DNA from: Drouetiella hepatica Uher 2000/2452
GTDB taxonomy: Bacteria > Cyanobacteriota > Cyanobacteriia > Elainellales > Elainellaceae
Direction: 5' to 3'
NCBI GenBank assembly: GCA_019359505.1
Contig: JAHHHD010000017.1
Coordinates: forward strand, 53,631-117,630
Length of the DNA: 64,000 nucleotides
Below are positions 25,800 to 33,333 of this stretch, one piece after another. How positions within the stretch are numbered: position 1 is the first letter of the stretch; each line of letters begins with the position of its first letter. A program made the position numbers and the translations under genes. The notes under the pieces are model-generated. The model worked only from the letters and a program-made list of their open reading frames with translations. It did not search any database and was not told where the DNA came from.

Positions 25800-25907
25800 A
25801 ACCAGAAAGCTACACTGTTCAAAGCCCTACGGACTGCCATCCCGGTCTGTAAGGTTAGAGGTATGTCGTAGGGACCAATCTACTTCATACCTCGCCAGAG
25901 GTTTTTG
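25800..25907. other. Segment with several hairpins, possible structured leader or small RNA
   Basis: Pairings visible by eye: CCCTACG (25825-25831) with CGTAGGG (25867-25873); GAGGTATG (25858-25865) with CATACCTC (25887-25894); and ACCTC-GCCA-GAGGT followed by five T at 25889-25907, which looks like a plus-strand terminator. The second and third exclude each other, as in attenuators. On the minus strand it would lie in the leader of the 79-residue gene. No known riboswitch was recognised. Confidence 0.35.
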
Positions 25908-26082
25908 GGTGAATTAAGGCTGCTGGCGCTGAGAGCAAAAAAGCAACCTTAGCGGATAACAATATAGGAAGGAGGGGGCGATCGTCAAGCTCTTTGTTGA
26001 AGAAGTTTGTTTGTGCCTTGGGAGAGGGAATGGGGAGGCGATCGGGTAGACGAGGTGATGGAGGTTGTAGCATTGGCAGATG

Positions 26083-26290
26083 ATGGATAACTCCGGCATT
26101 TGGGGTGTTATCCCGTGTAAATGACGGATAAGCACCCCAACCTCTAGAATTAACCATCAAATATGACGGATAACACCCTAGGACTCCGGACTTAGACCGC
26201 AAAGTTTCTATCTAATTCCTCAAGAAGCGGGTGTTATCACGCAAATGTGCTTGATAATTCTGAGAAGATAAGCGCTTATCCAGCATATGT
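26083..26290. repeat. Imperfect repeats of a GTGTTATCC / GGATAACAC motif
   Basis: The motif ATGACGGATAACACCC or its complement recurs about five times with variation (near 26090, 26106, 26120, 26162 and 26232), in both orientations. It lies directly upstream of the protease gene. Regulator binding sites or a decayed mobile element are both possible. Confidence 0.5.
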
Positions 26291-26360
26291 GACGTTGAAT
26301 ATATAGTTATCTGGATTAGTAAGGTAAGTTTTGTCAAATACTTTTTGAAGGTAATAAGCA

Positions 26361-27722
26361 ATGTCTTGCACTCGTTCATGCGGCGAATATAGATCTGGCT
26401 CAAAATTTGGATTTGTTAAGCTTTCTGGACATACTTTCTCAGAGCGCATCATTAAGTTTTCAGTGGTTGGAGGTTATGCGATTGTCGAAGGGGACATCGT
26501 TTTAGGGTCAGTAGATGAGCTTGATCAAATAACTGAGGGCATTGGAGTCGTTGGTGCCGGAAAACGTTGGAGCAATGGAGTAATTCCTTATCAGCTTGAT
26601 CCTTCATTGGTATTGCCAGAGCAAGAAAACGTAGAGCTAGCTATCCAACACTGGGAAAAAGAAACGCTCATTCGATTTATTAAGCACATTAATGAAAAGA
26701 GTTTTGTTACATTTCTATCAAGAGAAGAACAAGATCCTAATTATCGCGGTTGTAGCTCACGAGTCGGAATGGTCGGCGGCGAGCAAATAATTGAGCTTTC
26801 TGGTAACTGCGGTCTTGGTAGCACTATTCATGAAATTGGTCATGCTGTTGGGTTGTGGCATGAACAGAGCCGTAGTGATCGTGACAAGTTTGTAGAAGTC
26901 GTTTACGCTAACCTCCCAAACGATGAAGATTTTTTAGAGGCTAATTTTAATCAACGCATTTACGATGGTGAGGATTTAAACACCTACGATTATGAATCAA
27001 TCATGCATTACGGTGCTTATGCCTTCGCGATCGATGAAAGCAAGCCAACCATTATTGCGCCTGAGCCGTGGACAAATAGAATTGGACAAAGAGAAGGTTT
27101 AAGTAAAGGTGATATTGCAGCAGTTCGCAGTCTGTATTCAATTAATGCAGCTATCTTGCACCCTAATGGAAAAGCATACTTTTTCCGCGATAACTTGTAT
27201 AAGCGCTTTGACTTTTCATCAAACAGCGTAGATAAAACGGCTCAATTCAATGTTGATGGCTGGCAGGGGTTAACCTTTGACAAAATTGATGCAGCAGTGA
27301 CCCATCCAAATGGAAAAGGTTACTTTTTCAGACGTAATCAGTTTCAGCGATATGATTTCGATAAAGCCTCTGTTGACAGAACTGCCCAGATTGGCATTGA
27401 TGGCTGGTCTGGTGTGTGGAATACAGGAATAGATGCAGCTATCAATCATCCAGATGGGAAGAGAGCATTTTTCTTCCGAGGCGATCGATACCAGCGCTAT
27501 GACTTCAGCAAACAGAAGGTTGATAAAGAAGCTCGAATTGCAGATGGCTGGGCTGGGCTTTGGACAAATGGAATTAATGCTGCTATTACTCATCCAAAAG
27601 ATGGCAAAGGATACTTTTTCCGAGGCGATCAGTATCAGCGATATGATTTTTCTTTGCAGAAAGTAGACAAGACAGGTTCTATTGGAAAAGATGGTTGGGC
27701 AGGACTATGGCCCCGTGAGTAA
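26361..27722 (+). CDS. Astacin-like zinc metalloprotease with hemopexin repeats
   Basis: An M12A (astacin-type) metalloendopeptidase, 453 residues. The zinc signature HEIGHAVGLWHE is at about 156-167 and the Met-turn SIMHY at about 214; all catalytic ligands are present. From residue 260 on there are four hemopexin-type blades (AAILHPNGKAYFFRDNLYKRF and three relatives), usually involved in binding substrate or matrix. No classical signal peptide is seen at the ATG (MSCTRSCGEYRSG), so export, if any, uses another route. Codons are clearly AT-richer than the flanking housekeeping genes, suggesting transfer. The peptidoglycan amidase 110 bp downstream may be co-transcribed. Confidence 0.9.
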   Translation: MSCTRSCGEYRSGSKFGFVKLSGHTFSERIIKFSVVGGYAIVEGDIVLGSVDELDQITEGIGVVGAGKRWSNGVIPYQLDPSLVLPEQENVELAIQHWEKETLIRFIKHINEKSFVTFLSREEQDPNYRGCSSRVGMVGGEQIIELSGNCGLGSTIHEIGHAVGLWHEQSRSDRDKFVEVVYANLPNDEDFLEANFNQRIYDGEDLNTYDYESIMHYGAYAFAIDESKPTIIAPEPWTNRIGQREGLSKGDIAAVRSLYSINAAILHPNGKAYFFRDNLYKRFDFSSNSVDKTAQFNVDGWQGLTFDKIDAAVTHPNGKGYFFRRNQFQRYDFDKASVDRTAQIGIDGWSGVWNTGIDAAINHPDGKRAFFFRGDRYQRYDFSKQKVDKEARIADGWAGLWTNGINAAITHPKDGKGYFFRGDQYQRYDFSLQKVDKTGSIGKDGWAGLWPRE

Positions 27723-27832
27723 AAGACTATCACGTCTCTTGAAAAATCAAAGATGGGTATCAAACACTTTTTAGTACTCGATTGTATGCACAGAATTAGT
27801 TCTCTAAAGACAAACTCTACAACAATTTTACA

Positions 27833-28468
27833 ATGGCTAACCCTGAAACATTTTACTTTACGCTACCTTCTGGTAAACGACCAGATCTCTTTCCATTGAA
27901 TGAGCAAAAACATCCTGCTTATGATTGGCTGACTAGCAATCGCGCACGGGAAAGAGGAGGAGCCGCTTCTGACGCAATAGACACTATCGTCATACATGCA
28001 ACAGCAGGTTACGCAACACAGGATGCCATTGATACTTGGCGTAGGGATGGGAATGTGGCAAGTGCTCACTGGATAATACCGGATGAAGACGAGCCTAAAC
28101 ATGGTAACGTCGTATGGGCAACTGTTGCTGAAGCCAAAGCTGCACGCCATGTTAGAGATACAATCAATGTGAGCGAGACAGTTCTTGGAGAAGGCTCAAA
28201 TGTAAACAACAGAAGTTTAGGAATTGAAATTGTTAATACACAAGATGTGGAAGAGTATCGCGATCCTTTTTCTGTTTGGCAAACCACAATGACCGCTAGA
28301 GTTGTCTTGTATGCCTGGGCTAAGTACCCGAAGTTGAAGCATGTTATTTCCCATGCCAAGTTAGATTCAACAAGGAGGGCAGATCCTGGCAAAAAATTTC
28401 CTTGGATGGAATTTCGAGAAGCAGTACTAAACTATTCTGCTCTTCCAAATAAGCCTGCGGGTGGCTAA
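27833..28468 (+). CDS. N-acetylmuramoyl-L-alanine amidase (Amidase_2/PGRP fold)
   Basis: A zinc amidase that cuts the bond between muramic acid and the peptide stem, 211 residues. Zinc-ligand regions are IVIHATAG near residue 52 and HVISHAKLDSTRRADPG near 167, where the second His and the DPG turn are typical; NNRSLGIEIVN near 122 is also conserved. No signal peptide is seen, which fits either cell-wall recycling (AmpD-like) or delivery by a non-Sec route. It follows the protease gene in the same direction and shares its low GC. The pairing of a protease with a wall hydrolase suggests a lytic or antagonistic role; this is inference. Confidence 0.88.
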   Translation: MANPETFYFTLPSGKRPDLFPLNEQKHPAYDWLTSNRARERGGAASDAIDTIVIHATAGYATQDAIDTWRRDGNVASAHWIIPDEDEPKHGNVVWATVAEAKAARHVRDTINVSETVLGEGSNVNNRSLGIEIVNTQDVEEYRDPFSVWQTTMTARVVLYAWAKYPKLKHVISHAKLDSTRRADPGKKFPWMEFREAVLNYSALPNKPAGG

Positions 28469-28644
28469 AACCCCAAGGTATTTTGGAAGCAATTGTTAGG
28501 AGATAAAATGGATAAGGTCGCCTAGGGTTCGGTGCAGAATCCAGATAACAATCCGCTTGCACACCGACCGTTTAAAATTTTTTTGTTGAGTCCGAAAGGA
28601 CTAGCGGCGGGTGAAGCGGGTCGTTACCTGACTTTAAGAGATCG

Positions 28645-28989
28645 ATGACTCATCGGCTTTTCGTTTACGGAACGCTCGCCCCAGGTCGGCCCAACGAACA
28701 CGTCCTAGCGGATGTTCCGGGAGAGTGGGAGTCAGCGACCGTCACTGGCACATTGCTTCAAGAAGGCTGGGGTGCAGCAGTTGGTTACCCAGGCATCATC
28801 TTGAATCAGCATGGCGGCGTAATCGAAGGTTTTCTCTTCAGCTCAGAGATGCTGGCTGAGCACTGGACTCGCCTTGATGAGTTTGAGGGCGAAGGCTATG
28901 AGCGAGTCCTAACGACAGTGAAGCTCAAAGACGGGACAGCCGTAGATGCCTACATTTACAAGCTTCGCACAAAGCTCTTGCACTCGTAG
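28645..28989 (+). CDS. Gamma-glutamylcyclotransferase-like protein (AIG2 family)
   Basis: A 114-residue small protein with the GGCT fold. The N-terminal LFVYGTLAPGRPN is the substrate-binding loop, and the catalytic-type Glu is in LDEFEGEGYERV near residue 80. The family acts on gamma-glutamyl amines or peptides or is of unknown substrate. It is complete but stands alone, followed immediately by a repeat-rich region. A second GGCT-fold gene occurs at 62.4 kb but the two are not closely similar. Confidence 0.88.
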   Translation: MTHRLFVYGTLAPGRPNEHVLADVPGEWESATVTGTLLQEGWGAAVGYPGIILNQHGGVIEGFLFSSEMLAEHWTRLDEFEGEGYERVLTTVKLKDGTAVDAYIYKLRTKLLHS

Positions 28990-29294
28990 ATGAGGGCAAT
29001 CGGCATAACCGCAACGTTCCAGCAGCGATCGATTGATGCAGTGGGTGAGGCGATCGGGGAGAGGAAGGGGTCTAAAGATAAGGGGGCGATCGCTCTACCT
29101 GTCCTGTCCCAAGAGGCGATCGGGGAGACGATGGTTGAAGGGCGCGCCTTCCCCGTTCAGTCCCAGGAGGTTTGGGTTGAGGCGGTGATTGAGAGGCGAT
29201 TCTCTAAAAGAGAGGCTGCGCCAACGGTTAGGGAAAAGATTAAGCGATCGGAGTGTTATCTTTAGGCAATAGTTTTGATTGGTCGATGAACGAT
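28990..29294. other. Repeat-rich gap after the GGCT-like gene
   Basis: Rich in GGCGATCGGGGAG-type segments. It holds one copy of the 125-bp dispersed repeat at 29129-29252. The open frame that crosses it (28990-29265) translates to low-complexity sequence and I treat it as chance. Confidence 0.55.
29129..29252. repeat. Dispersed repeat, copy 1
   Basis: Nearly the same as 30582-30708: both carry TTCAGTCCCAGGAGGTTTGG, then GGTTGAGGCGGTGA, GGCGATTCTCTAAAAGAGAG and GCTGCGCCAACGGTTAGGG, ending TTAAGCGATCGG. A short internal hairpin TCTCTAAAAGAGA is kept. Same orientation. Possibly a decayed non-coding mobile unit. Confidence 0.75.
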
Positions 29295-29636
29295 TTAAGG
29301 GGCATTGCTAATTTCTACAATTATTGCCCCTTGTCGTAGCTGTTCTAGCGCATCAGGTAGAGTTGCGGTTAACAATTGTCGTAAGTTGCGGTTAGTAACG
29401 TTGCCGCAGGTTAACCATAAAATTTGAGGTGGTGTTCCTAAACGACAAACTAAATCAATGAAATCGCTATCTTTGGTCATAATCACAGCACTTTCGGCTC
29501 GTGCTGCTTCAAAAATTGTGATGTCTTGAGCATCTCGCAGTGACAAGTCTCGTAAAGCAGCAGCCTCTAATCCAAAAGTCGCTGACAGCCAGTTAGCCAG
29601 TGTTGGAGGAAGTTGAGCATCAATCCAAATTTTCAT
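29295..29636 (-). CDS. DUF5615 PIN-like toxin
   Basis: A 113-residue PIN-like nuclease, the presumed toxin of a DUF433/DUF5615 pair. MKIWIDAQLPPTLANWL supplies the first acidic residue and VIMTKDSDFIDL near residue 50 the second; the ILWLTCGNVTNR segment is typical of the family. Its ATG overlaps the stop of the DUF433 gene by four bases. PIN proteins of this type are thought to cut RNA; activity has not been tested here. Confidence 0.9.
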   Translation of the reverse strand: MKIWIDAQLPPTLANWLSATFGLEAAALRDLSLRDAQDITIFEAARAESAVIMTKDSDFIDLVCRLGTPPQILWLTCGNVTNRNLRQLLTATLPDALEQLRQGAIIVEISNAP

Positions 29637-29866
29637 GCCGTCAATCTTGGGAAATCAGTACGACGGGCTGCAAAGAGCAAACAGGCTTGAATGTCTGCTA
29701 GTTCAAGGTCGGGAAAGTCTTCTAAGATTTCAGTGACGCTAACGTTCTCAGCTAACATCTCTAAGATATCGGTAACACGAATTCTCATCCCTCGAATACA
29801 GGGACGACCACCACATTGACCTGGTGTTTGGGTGATGCGATTAAGTAAGCTAGCTGCTGAGTTCAT
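29633..29866 (-). CDS. DUF433 antitoxin
   Basis: A 77-residue helix-turn-helix-type antitoxin. The conserved core ITQTPGQCGGRPCIRGMRIRV and DILEMLAENVSVTEILEDFPDL is exactly the DUF433 pattern. It is the first gene of the two-gene toxin-antitoxin operon, with a four-base overlap to the toxin. It probably binds the operon promoter as well as the toxin. Confidence 0.92.
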   Translation of the reverse strand: MNSAASLLNRITQTPGQCGGRPCIRGMRIRVTDILEMLAENVSVTEILEDFPDLELADIQACLLFAARRTDFPRLTA

Positions 29867-29964
29867 GAGGTGTTACTGTACTTTGTATGCCTCTATTTTA
29901 TCGAGTAATCATGCCAAATTCTCAGGATAAAATATTGAGGCAACCTTGAAGCGAGGTCAAGCTT

Positions 29965-30103
29965 ATGACAGTTCGACAACCTCGATATAGCTAAAGAAAA
30001 GTTTGCTCGGCGTGACGATGAGATTTATGAATCTCAGGTGCGATCGCAAGTCGAAGAAGGCAATCATGGGAAGATTGTAGCGATCGATTTGAGAGAACTT
30101 TAA
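29965..30103 (+). pseudogene. Frameshifted and shortened small gene upstream of DUF4926
   Basis: The ATG at 29965 gives MTVRQPRYS, then a stop. Reading the next frame from 29990 continues without break as KEKFARRDDEIYESQVRSQV and so on to a stop at 30101-30103. Removing a single T at 29992 restores one frame across the joint, so this looks like a one-base insertion. The family, small proteins with FARRG-x-IYE and GKIVAIDIETG motifs usually upstream of DUF4926-like genes, is about twice as long. Here the sequence stops after GKIVAIDL. Both defects point to a dead gene. Confidence 0.7.
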
Positions 30104-30143
30104 ATTTTGTGTCAGACAATTCAGTATAAGAGGGTTGGACAAG

Positions 30144-30392
30144 ATGACAATGGAGTTATATCAGGAGGTTGCACTAACTCGCGATTTGCCAGAGCATGGA
30201 CTGAGAGCCGGAGATGTTGCAGTGTTGGTTGATTTTGTTCCTCATCCGAATAACGGTGAAGAAGGCTGTGTACTGGAAGTCTTTAATGCGATCGGTGAGT
30301 CTTTTACAGTGATAGCTGTCCCAATCTCTGTAGTAGAAGTTCTGCGTCCTGATGAAATTTTAGCAGTGCGCTCTTTGGCAAAAGCAAGTTGA
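30144..30392 (+). CDS. DUF4926 protein
   Basis: An 82-residue protein with the DUF4926 pattern: LTRDLPEHGLRAGDVAVLVDF, then EGCVLEVFNAIGES and VEVLRPDEILAVRSLAK. The family is small and often next to putative antitoxin-like genes; its biochemical role is unknown. The frame opens at a TTG (30135), but the ATG at 30144, with AGAGGG ten bases upstream, is the better start. Its usual upstream partner is broken (29965-30103). Confidence 0.85.
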   Translation: MTMELYQEVALTRDLPEHGLRAGDVAVLVDFVPHPNNGEEGCVLEVFNAIGESFTVIAVPISVVEVLRPDEILAVRSLAKAS

Positions 30393-30853
30393 CGTTCAAA
30401 AGTTTAGTGGCTGCGACGGTCTAACGTAGTATCTGAGGTAGACGGGAGTCAATAGCAAATGCTAGGTCAAGGTTATCTGCCGCCGCTGATTTGAGCCGTT
30501 AGCTGGCTGCACAATTACATCTTGCAATCGCAGTTGCAGAAGGTTGGTTGAGAGAGAACCGTCCCAGCAAGTTTGGGGGTGACGGTGGTTGAGGGGCGAT
30601 CGCTTTCCCCATTCAGTCCCAGGAGGTTTGGGTTGAGGCGGTGAGCGAGGGGCGATTCTCTAAAAGAGAGGCTGCGCCAACGGTTAGGGAAAAGGATTAA
30701 GCGATCGGTGAGACGGTGGATGAAGGCGATCGTGCTTGAGAAGCAAAAACTGACATTTGGTCAGCTCACCATGACCGTCCTGCGGTTATACTCAGCAGAT
30801 CCACACAATGGAGCTGATCGACCCAGCCCCAATTTATCCCTGTGCTCACTGCC
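30393..30853. other. Gap with second copy of the dispersed repeat
   Basis: 461 bp. Apart from the repeat at 30582-30708 and a few HIP1 octamers, no gene is visible; a 70-codon frame at 30708-30920 overlaps the start of the epimerase and is rejected. Confidence 0.5.
30582..30708. repeat. Dispersed repeat, copy 2
   Basis: Same 125-bp sequence as at 29129-29252, differing at about a dozen positions, same orientation, including the hairpin TCTCTAAAAGAGA. The two copies bracket the toxin-antitoxin and DUF4926 genes and could recombine to delete them. Confidence 0.75.
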
Positions 30854-31810
30854 ATGTCTAAGAGAATCTTCGTCACGGGCGCAAGTGGCTGTATTGGTCA
30901 CTATCTTGCCGATCTGCTGATTCAGAAAACAGACCACGAGCTGTTTTTTCTAGTGCGCAATCCGGCAAAGCTGAAGTTTGACTACAATTCTCGCCCTGGA
31001 GTCACCATCATTCAGGGCGATCTGCGGGAAATTGAGCGCGTCGGCAGATTGCTGAAGACGATCGACCATGCGGTTCTGACGGCAACCGCATGGGGGGGCG
31101 CAGAAGAAACCTACGATACGAACGTCACTAAAACCATTCGTCTGCTGAACCTGCTCGATCCGGCGGTTTGCCAGCAGGTGATCTATTTTTCCACGGCAAG
31201 CATTCTCGATCGCCATCATCAGCCCCTAAAGCAAGCGGGCGAGATTGGCACAGATTATATCCAGTCAAAGTTTCAGTGTCACGAGCAGTTAGGGAAATTG
31301 GCGATCGCCCCTCATGTCATCACGCTGTTTCCGACGCTGGTATTTGGGGGTGATGCGCAAAAACCCTACTCTCATATTTCGGCTGGCATTAAAGACATCG
31401 TGAAGTTAGTGCCGCTGATTCGCTTTTTTCGAGCAGAGGGTAGCTTCCATTTTCTTCATGCTCAGGATATCGCCCAGGTGGTTTCGTATCTAATCGAGCA
31501 TCCCATTCAAAAAGACGAACCTCACGAGCTGGTTTTAGGCAATCCGCCGCTGACGGTAAACCAGACTATTGAGGAAATTTGTGCTTACTTGAAGCAGCGC
31601 ATCTATTTTCGGATACCGCTATCGCTGCAATTGGCGGACGTATTTATCAAGCTCTTTCGCGTCCAGATGGCAGAGTGGGATCGGTTTTGCTTGAGCGATC
31701 CACATTTCACCTATCAGCATCCTATTAGCCCTGCAAGCTTTGGGCTGGCTAACTACTGCACATCGGTCAGCGATTTGCTGAGGGTGAGCGGTATTTCTCA
31801 AAAAATGTGA
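30854..31810 (+). CDS. NAD-dependent epimerase/dehydratase (extended SDR)
   Basis: A 318-residue member of the extended short-chain dehydrogenase superfamily. The N-terminal IFVTGASGCIGHYLADLL binds NAD(P); the catalytic YxxxK is YIQSKFQCHEQ, where Tyr and Lys are spaced as expected, and LFPTLVFGG follows. Substrate is likely a nucleotide sugar or a small isoprenoid, but cannot be specified. The frame opens at a GTG (30842); the ATG at 30854 begins MSKRIFVTG, the usual distance from the glycine motif. It stands alone between the accessory stretch and sufR. Confidence 0.88.
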   Translation: MSKRIFVTGASGCIGHYLADLLIQKTDHELFFLVRNPAKLKFDYNSRPGVTIIQGDLREIERVGRLLKTIDHAVLTATAWGGAEETYDTNVTKTIRLLNLLDPAVCQQVIYFSTASILDRHHQPLKQAGEIGTDYIQSKFQCHEQLGKLAIAPHVITLFPTLVFGGDAQKPYSHISAGIKDIVKLVPLIRFFRAEGSFHFLHAQDIAQVVSYLIEHPIQKDEPHELVLGNPPLTVNQTIEEICAYLKQRIYFRIPLSLQLADVFIKLFRVQMAEWDRFCLSDPHFTYQHPISPASFGLANYCTSVSDLLRVSGISQKM

Positions 31811-31847
31811 CTACTGGTCTGCCAATTGTTCACTGACGGATAGATGA

Positions 31848-31917
31848 AGATGGGTGGATGGGTGGATGGGTAGATAGGTAGATGGGTGGATGAGATTTTC
31901 CCATCCACCCATCCACT
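31848..31917. repeat. Short tandem repeats with inverted end
   Basis: Runs of GATGGGTG and GTAGATGG units followed by the complement CCCATCCACCCATCCA, giving a strong hairpin between the epimerase and sufR, which converge. It probably serves as a bidirectional terminator and may vary in length. Confidence 0.7.
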
Positions 31918-31933
31918 ATTATTTGACTCATCA

Positions 31934-32590
31934 CTATCTTGCCTGAACCAGATATCCGCACTGATGCTCGCCCCCCACCATCCAGTGGGTTCGCTCCACC
32001 TTGCAATCCTCTAGTGCCAGCTCAAACATTTCTAGCTCATGCCCACAGACGCTAGGAAACGATTCAGCAATCTGAGAAATAGCGCAGTTGTATTCCGTAA
32101 TCACATAGTGTGGGGTCGCCACGTTTGGGAGCTCGATATTTTCGGCTAGATGCCATTCTGTCATGTAGCCCTCGGCTCGACGAATTTCTACCAAAGTCTC
32201 GACCCGCTCCTGTAGCGAACCACTGCCCAAGCGATCGCGGTACTCCAGCGCCTTTTGCTCCCACTGCTTGCGCAAAATATCGCTGAACTGTTTTTTATCT
32301 ACAGTTGCCGCCAAGGTGGTCAACAGTGAAACTGCAAATTCATCGTAGCGATCGGGAAAGCGATCGCGCCCAGTCTGACTTAGCCGATAGATGTGGTTAG
32401 GACGACCCATACCCTCCTGAATCGCCTCATGGTGAATTAGCCCCTCATCTTCTAAGTCTTTGAGATGTCGGCGTGTGGCTTGAGCACTAATTTCTAGACG
32501 ATGGGCAAGATCTTGTGCCGTGGCGTGACCTTGCTTCAGAAGGTAAATGAGAATGTCTTGTTTGGTGGAAGGTTGCTGCGTAGCGGTCAT
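31934..32590 (-). CDS. sufR: SufR, iron-sulfur cluster-sensing repressor of the suf operon
   Basis: A DeoR/ArsR-like winged-helix repressor that binds an Fe-S cluster and represses sufBCDS and itself when clusters are plentiful. The helix-turn-helix is at the N terminus (DILIYLLKQGHATAQDLAHRL and ISAQATRRHLKDLE). The C-terminal part has the cluster-ligand cysteines, e.g. ITEYNCAI, FPSVCGHELEMF and EHQCGYLVQ. The open frame reaches 32689, but the ATG at 32590 (MTATQQPSTKQD) gives 218 residues, the usual SufR length. It is divergent from ftrC-sufBCDS, with two CAAC-N6-GTTG sites in between, so autoregulation is almost certain. Confidence 0.95.
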   Translation of the reverse strand: MTATQQPSTKQDILIYLLKQGHATAQDLAHRLEISAQATRRHLKDLEDEGLIHHEAIQEGMGRPNHIYRLSQTGRDRFPDRYDEFAVSLLTTLAATVDKKQFSDILRKQWEQKALEYRDRLGSGSLQERVETLVEIRRAEGYMTEWHLAENIELPNVATPHYVITEYNCAISQIAESFPSVCGHELEMFELALEDCKVERTHWMVGGEHQCGYLVQAR

Positions 32591-32724
32591 GGCTGTTTTA
32601 ACTTCCAGGCTGTCAAAGCTTCTAGGCAGTCTTAATTCTATGGATGGACTGGCAATATTTTTGGCGATCGGCTCAGAGCGTCCAGACAAAATAGTAGACT
32701 AAAAAAGCTGGTTTTTGACTTTAA

Positions 32725-32738
32725 CAACTTTTTCGTTG
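32725..32738. promoter_or_regulatory. SufR operator 1 (CAAC-N6-GTTG)
   Basis: CAAC at 32725-32728 and GTTG at 32735-32738 with six bases between, the consensus reported for SufR in Synechocystis. It lies between sufR and ftrC, 135 bp from the sufR start chosen here. Confidence 0.85.
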
Positions 32739-32764
32739 CTAAAGTGCTTTAGAATGTACTTACG

Positions 32765-32778
32765 CAACCGCGAAGTTG
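32765..32778. promoter_or_regulatory. SufR operator 2 (CAAC-N6-GTTG)
   Basis: A second perfect box: CAAC 32765-32768, six bases, GTTG 32775-32778. It is exactly 40 bp from box 1, about four helical turns, so two SufR dimers would sit on the same face. It lies 56 bp upstream of the ftrC start. Confidence 0.85.
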
Positions 32779-32833
32779 TTCTAATTATAAAGCTATTGGT
32801 CGCCCTGTCGCTCTATTGAGATAACCCCTTGAG

Positions 32834-33196
32834 ATGAACACAACCTCACAAACCACCCAAGCTTCAGATAAAAATTTAGAGTTAATGCGCAGCTTCTCCG
32901 AGAGCTATGCCAAGCGCACAGGCACTTACTTTTGCGTTGATCTGAGCGTCACAGCTGTCGTGATTGAGGGCTTGGCGAAGCACAAAGACGATCTGGGCGC
33001 ACCCCTTTGCCCCTGCCGCCATTATGAAGACAAAGCAGCAGAAGCTGCGGCAGCCTTCTGGAACTGTCCTTGTGTACCCATGCGAGAGCGCAAAGAATGC
33101 CACTGTATGCTGTTTCTCACTCCTGACAATGATTTTGCAGGTCAGCAGCAGGAGATTGGCTTTGATGAAATTCGGGCAACGACCAACCACTGCTAG
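32834..33196 (+). CDS. ftrC: Ferredoxin-thioredoxin reductase catalytic (beta) subunit
   Basis: The 4Fe-4S subunit of ferredoxin-thioredoxin reductase, which passes light-driven electrons from ferredoxin to thioredoxin; cytosolic, partnered by the variable subunit, not seen in this window. The six essential cysteines are all present as CPC-RHYE (near 55), CPC-VPM (near 78) and CHC-MLF (near 91). 120 residues, usual size. It starts 56 bp after the second SufR box and is followed 137 bp later by sufB, which puts an Fe-S enzyme into the assembly-system operon. A GC-rich hairpin at 33215-33235 separates it from sufB and may reduce read-through. Confidence 0.96.
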   Translation: MNTTSQTTQASDKNLELMRSFSESYAKRTGTYFCVDLSVTAVVIEGLAKHKDDLGAPLCPCRHYEDKAAEAAAAFWNCPCVPMRERKECHCMLFLTPDNDFAGQQQEIGFDEIRATTNHC

Positions 33197-33214
33197 TTTT
33201 CAACATTCTTGACA

Positions 33215-33235
33215 GGGCGGGCATCTTGTCCGCCC
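33215..33235. terminator. Hairpin between ftrC and sufB
   Basis: Arms GGGCGG and CCGCCC around a nine-base loop. There is no T-run, so it may be an attenuator or an RNA-stability element rather than a full terminator. Confidence 0.4.
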
Positions 33236-33333
33236 GCGACCCCCGGAGAGCGTTTTTATAACAAGCCTAAGTTTTTAAGTTTTAAATACCCTTTGTTAGC
33301 GATCGAGAGAACACTGTCCCCCCAATAGCCACC

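Larger units (their letters stand above)
25663..26360. other. Gap of about 700 bp upstream of the protease gene
   Basis: Holds the structured segment at 25800-25907 and the imperfect repeats at 26083-26290. Two overlapping minus-strand frames (25885-26202 and 25914-26135) have low-complexity, Pro/Ser-rich translations without start signals, so I do not call them. Confidence 0.5.

Noticed and set aside
28990..29265. 91-codon frame after the GGCT-like gene
   Set aside because: Its translation is low-complexity, made of the local repeats (including the 125-bp duplicated one), with no ribosome site or family features.
30708..30920. 70-codon frame before the epimerase
   Set aside because: It begins in the repeat and overlaps the epimerase start in another frame.
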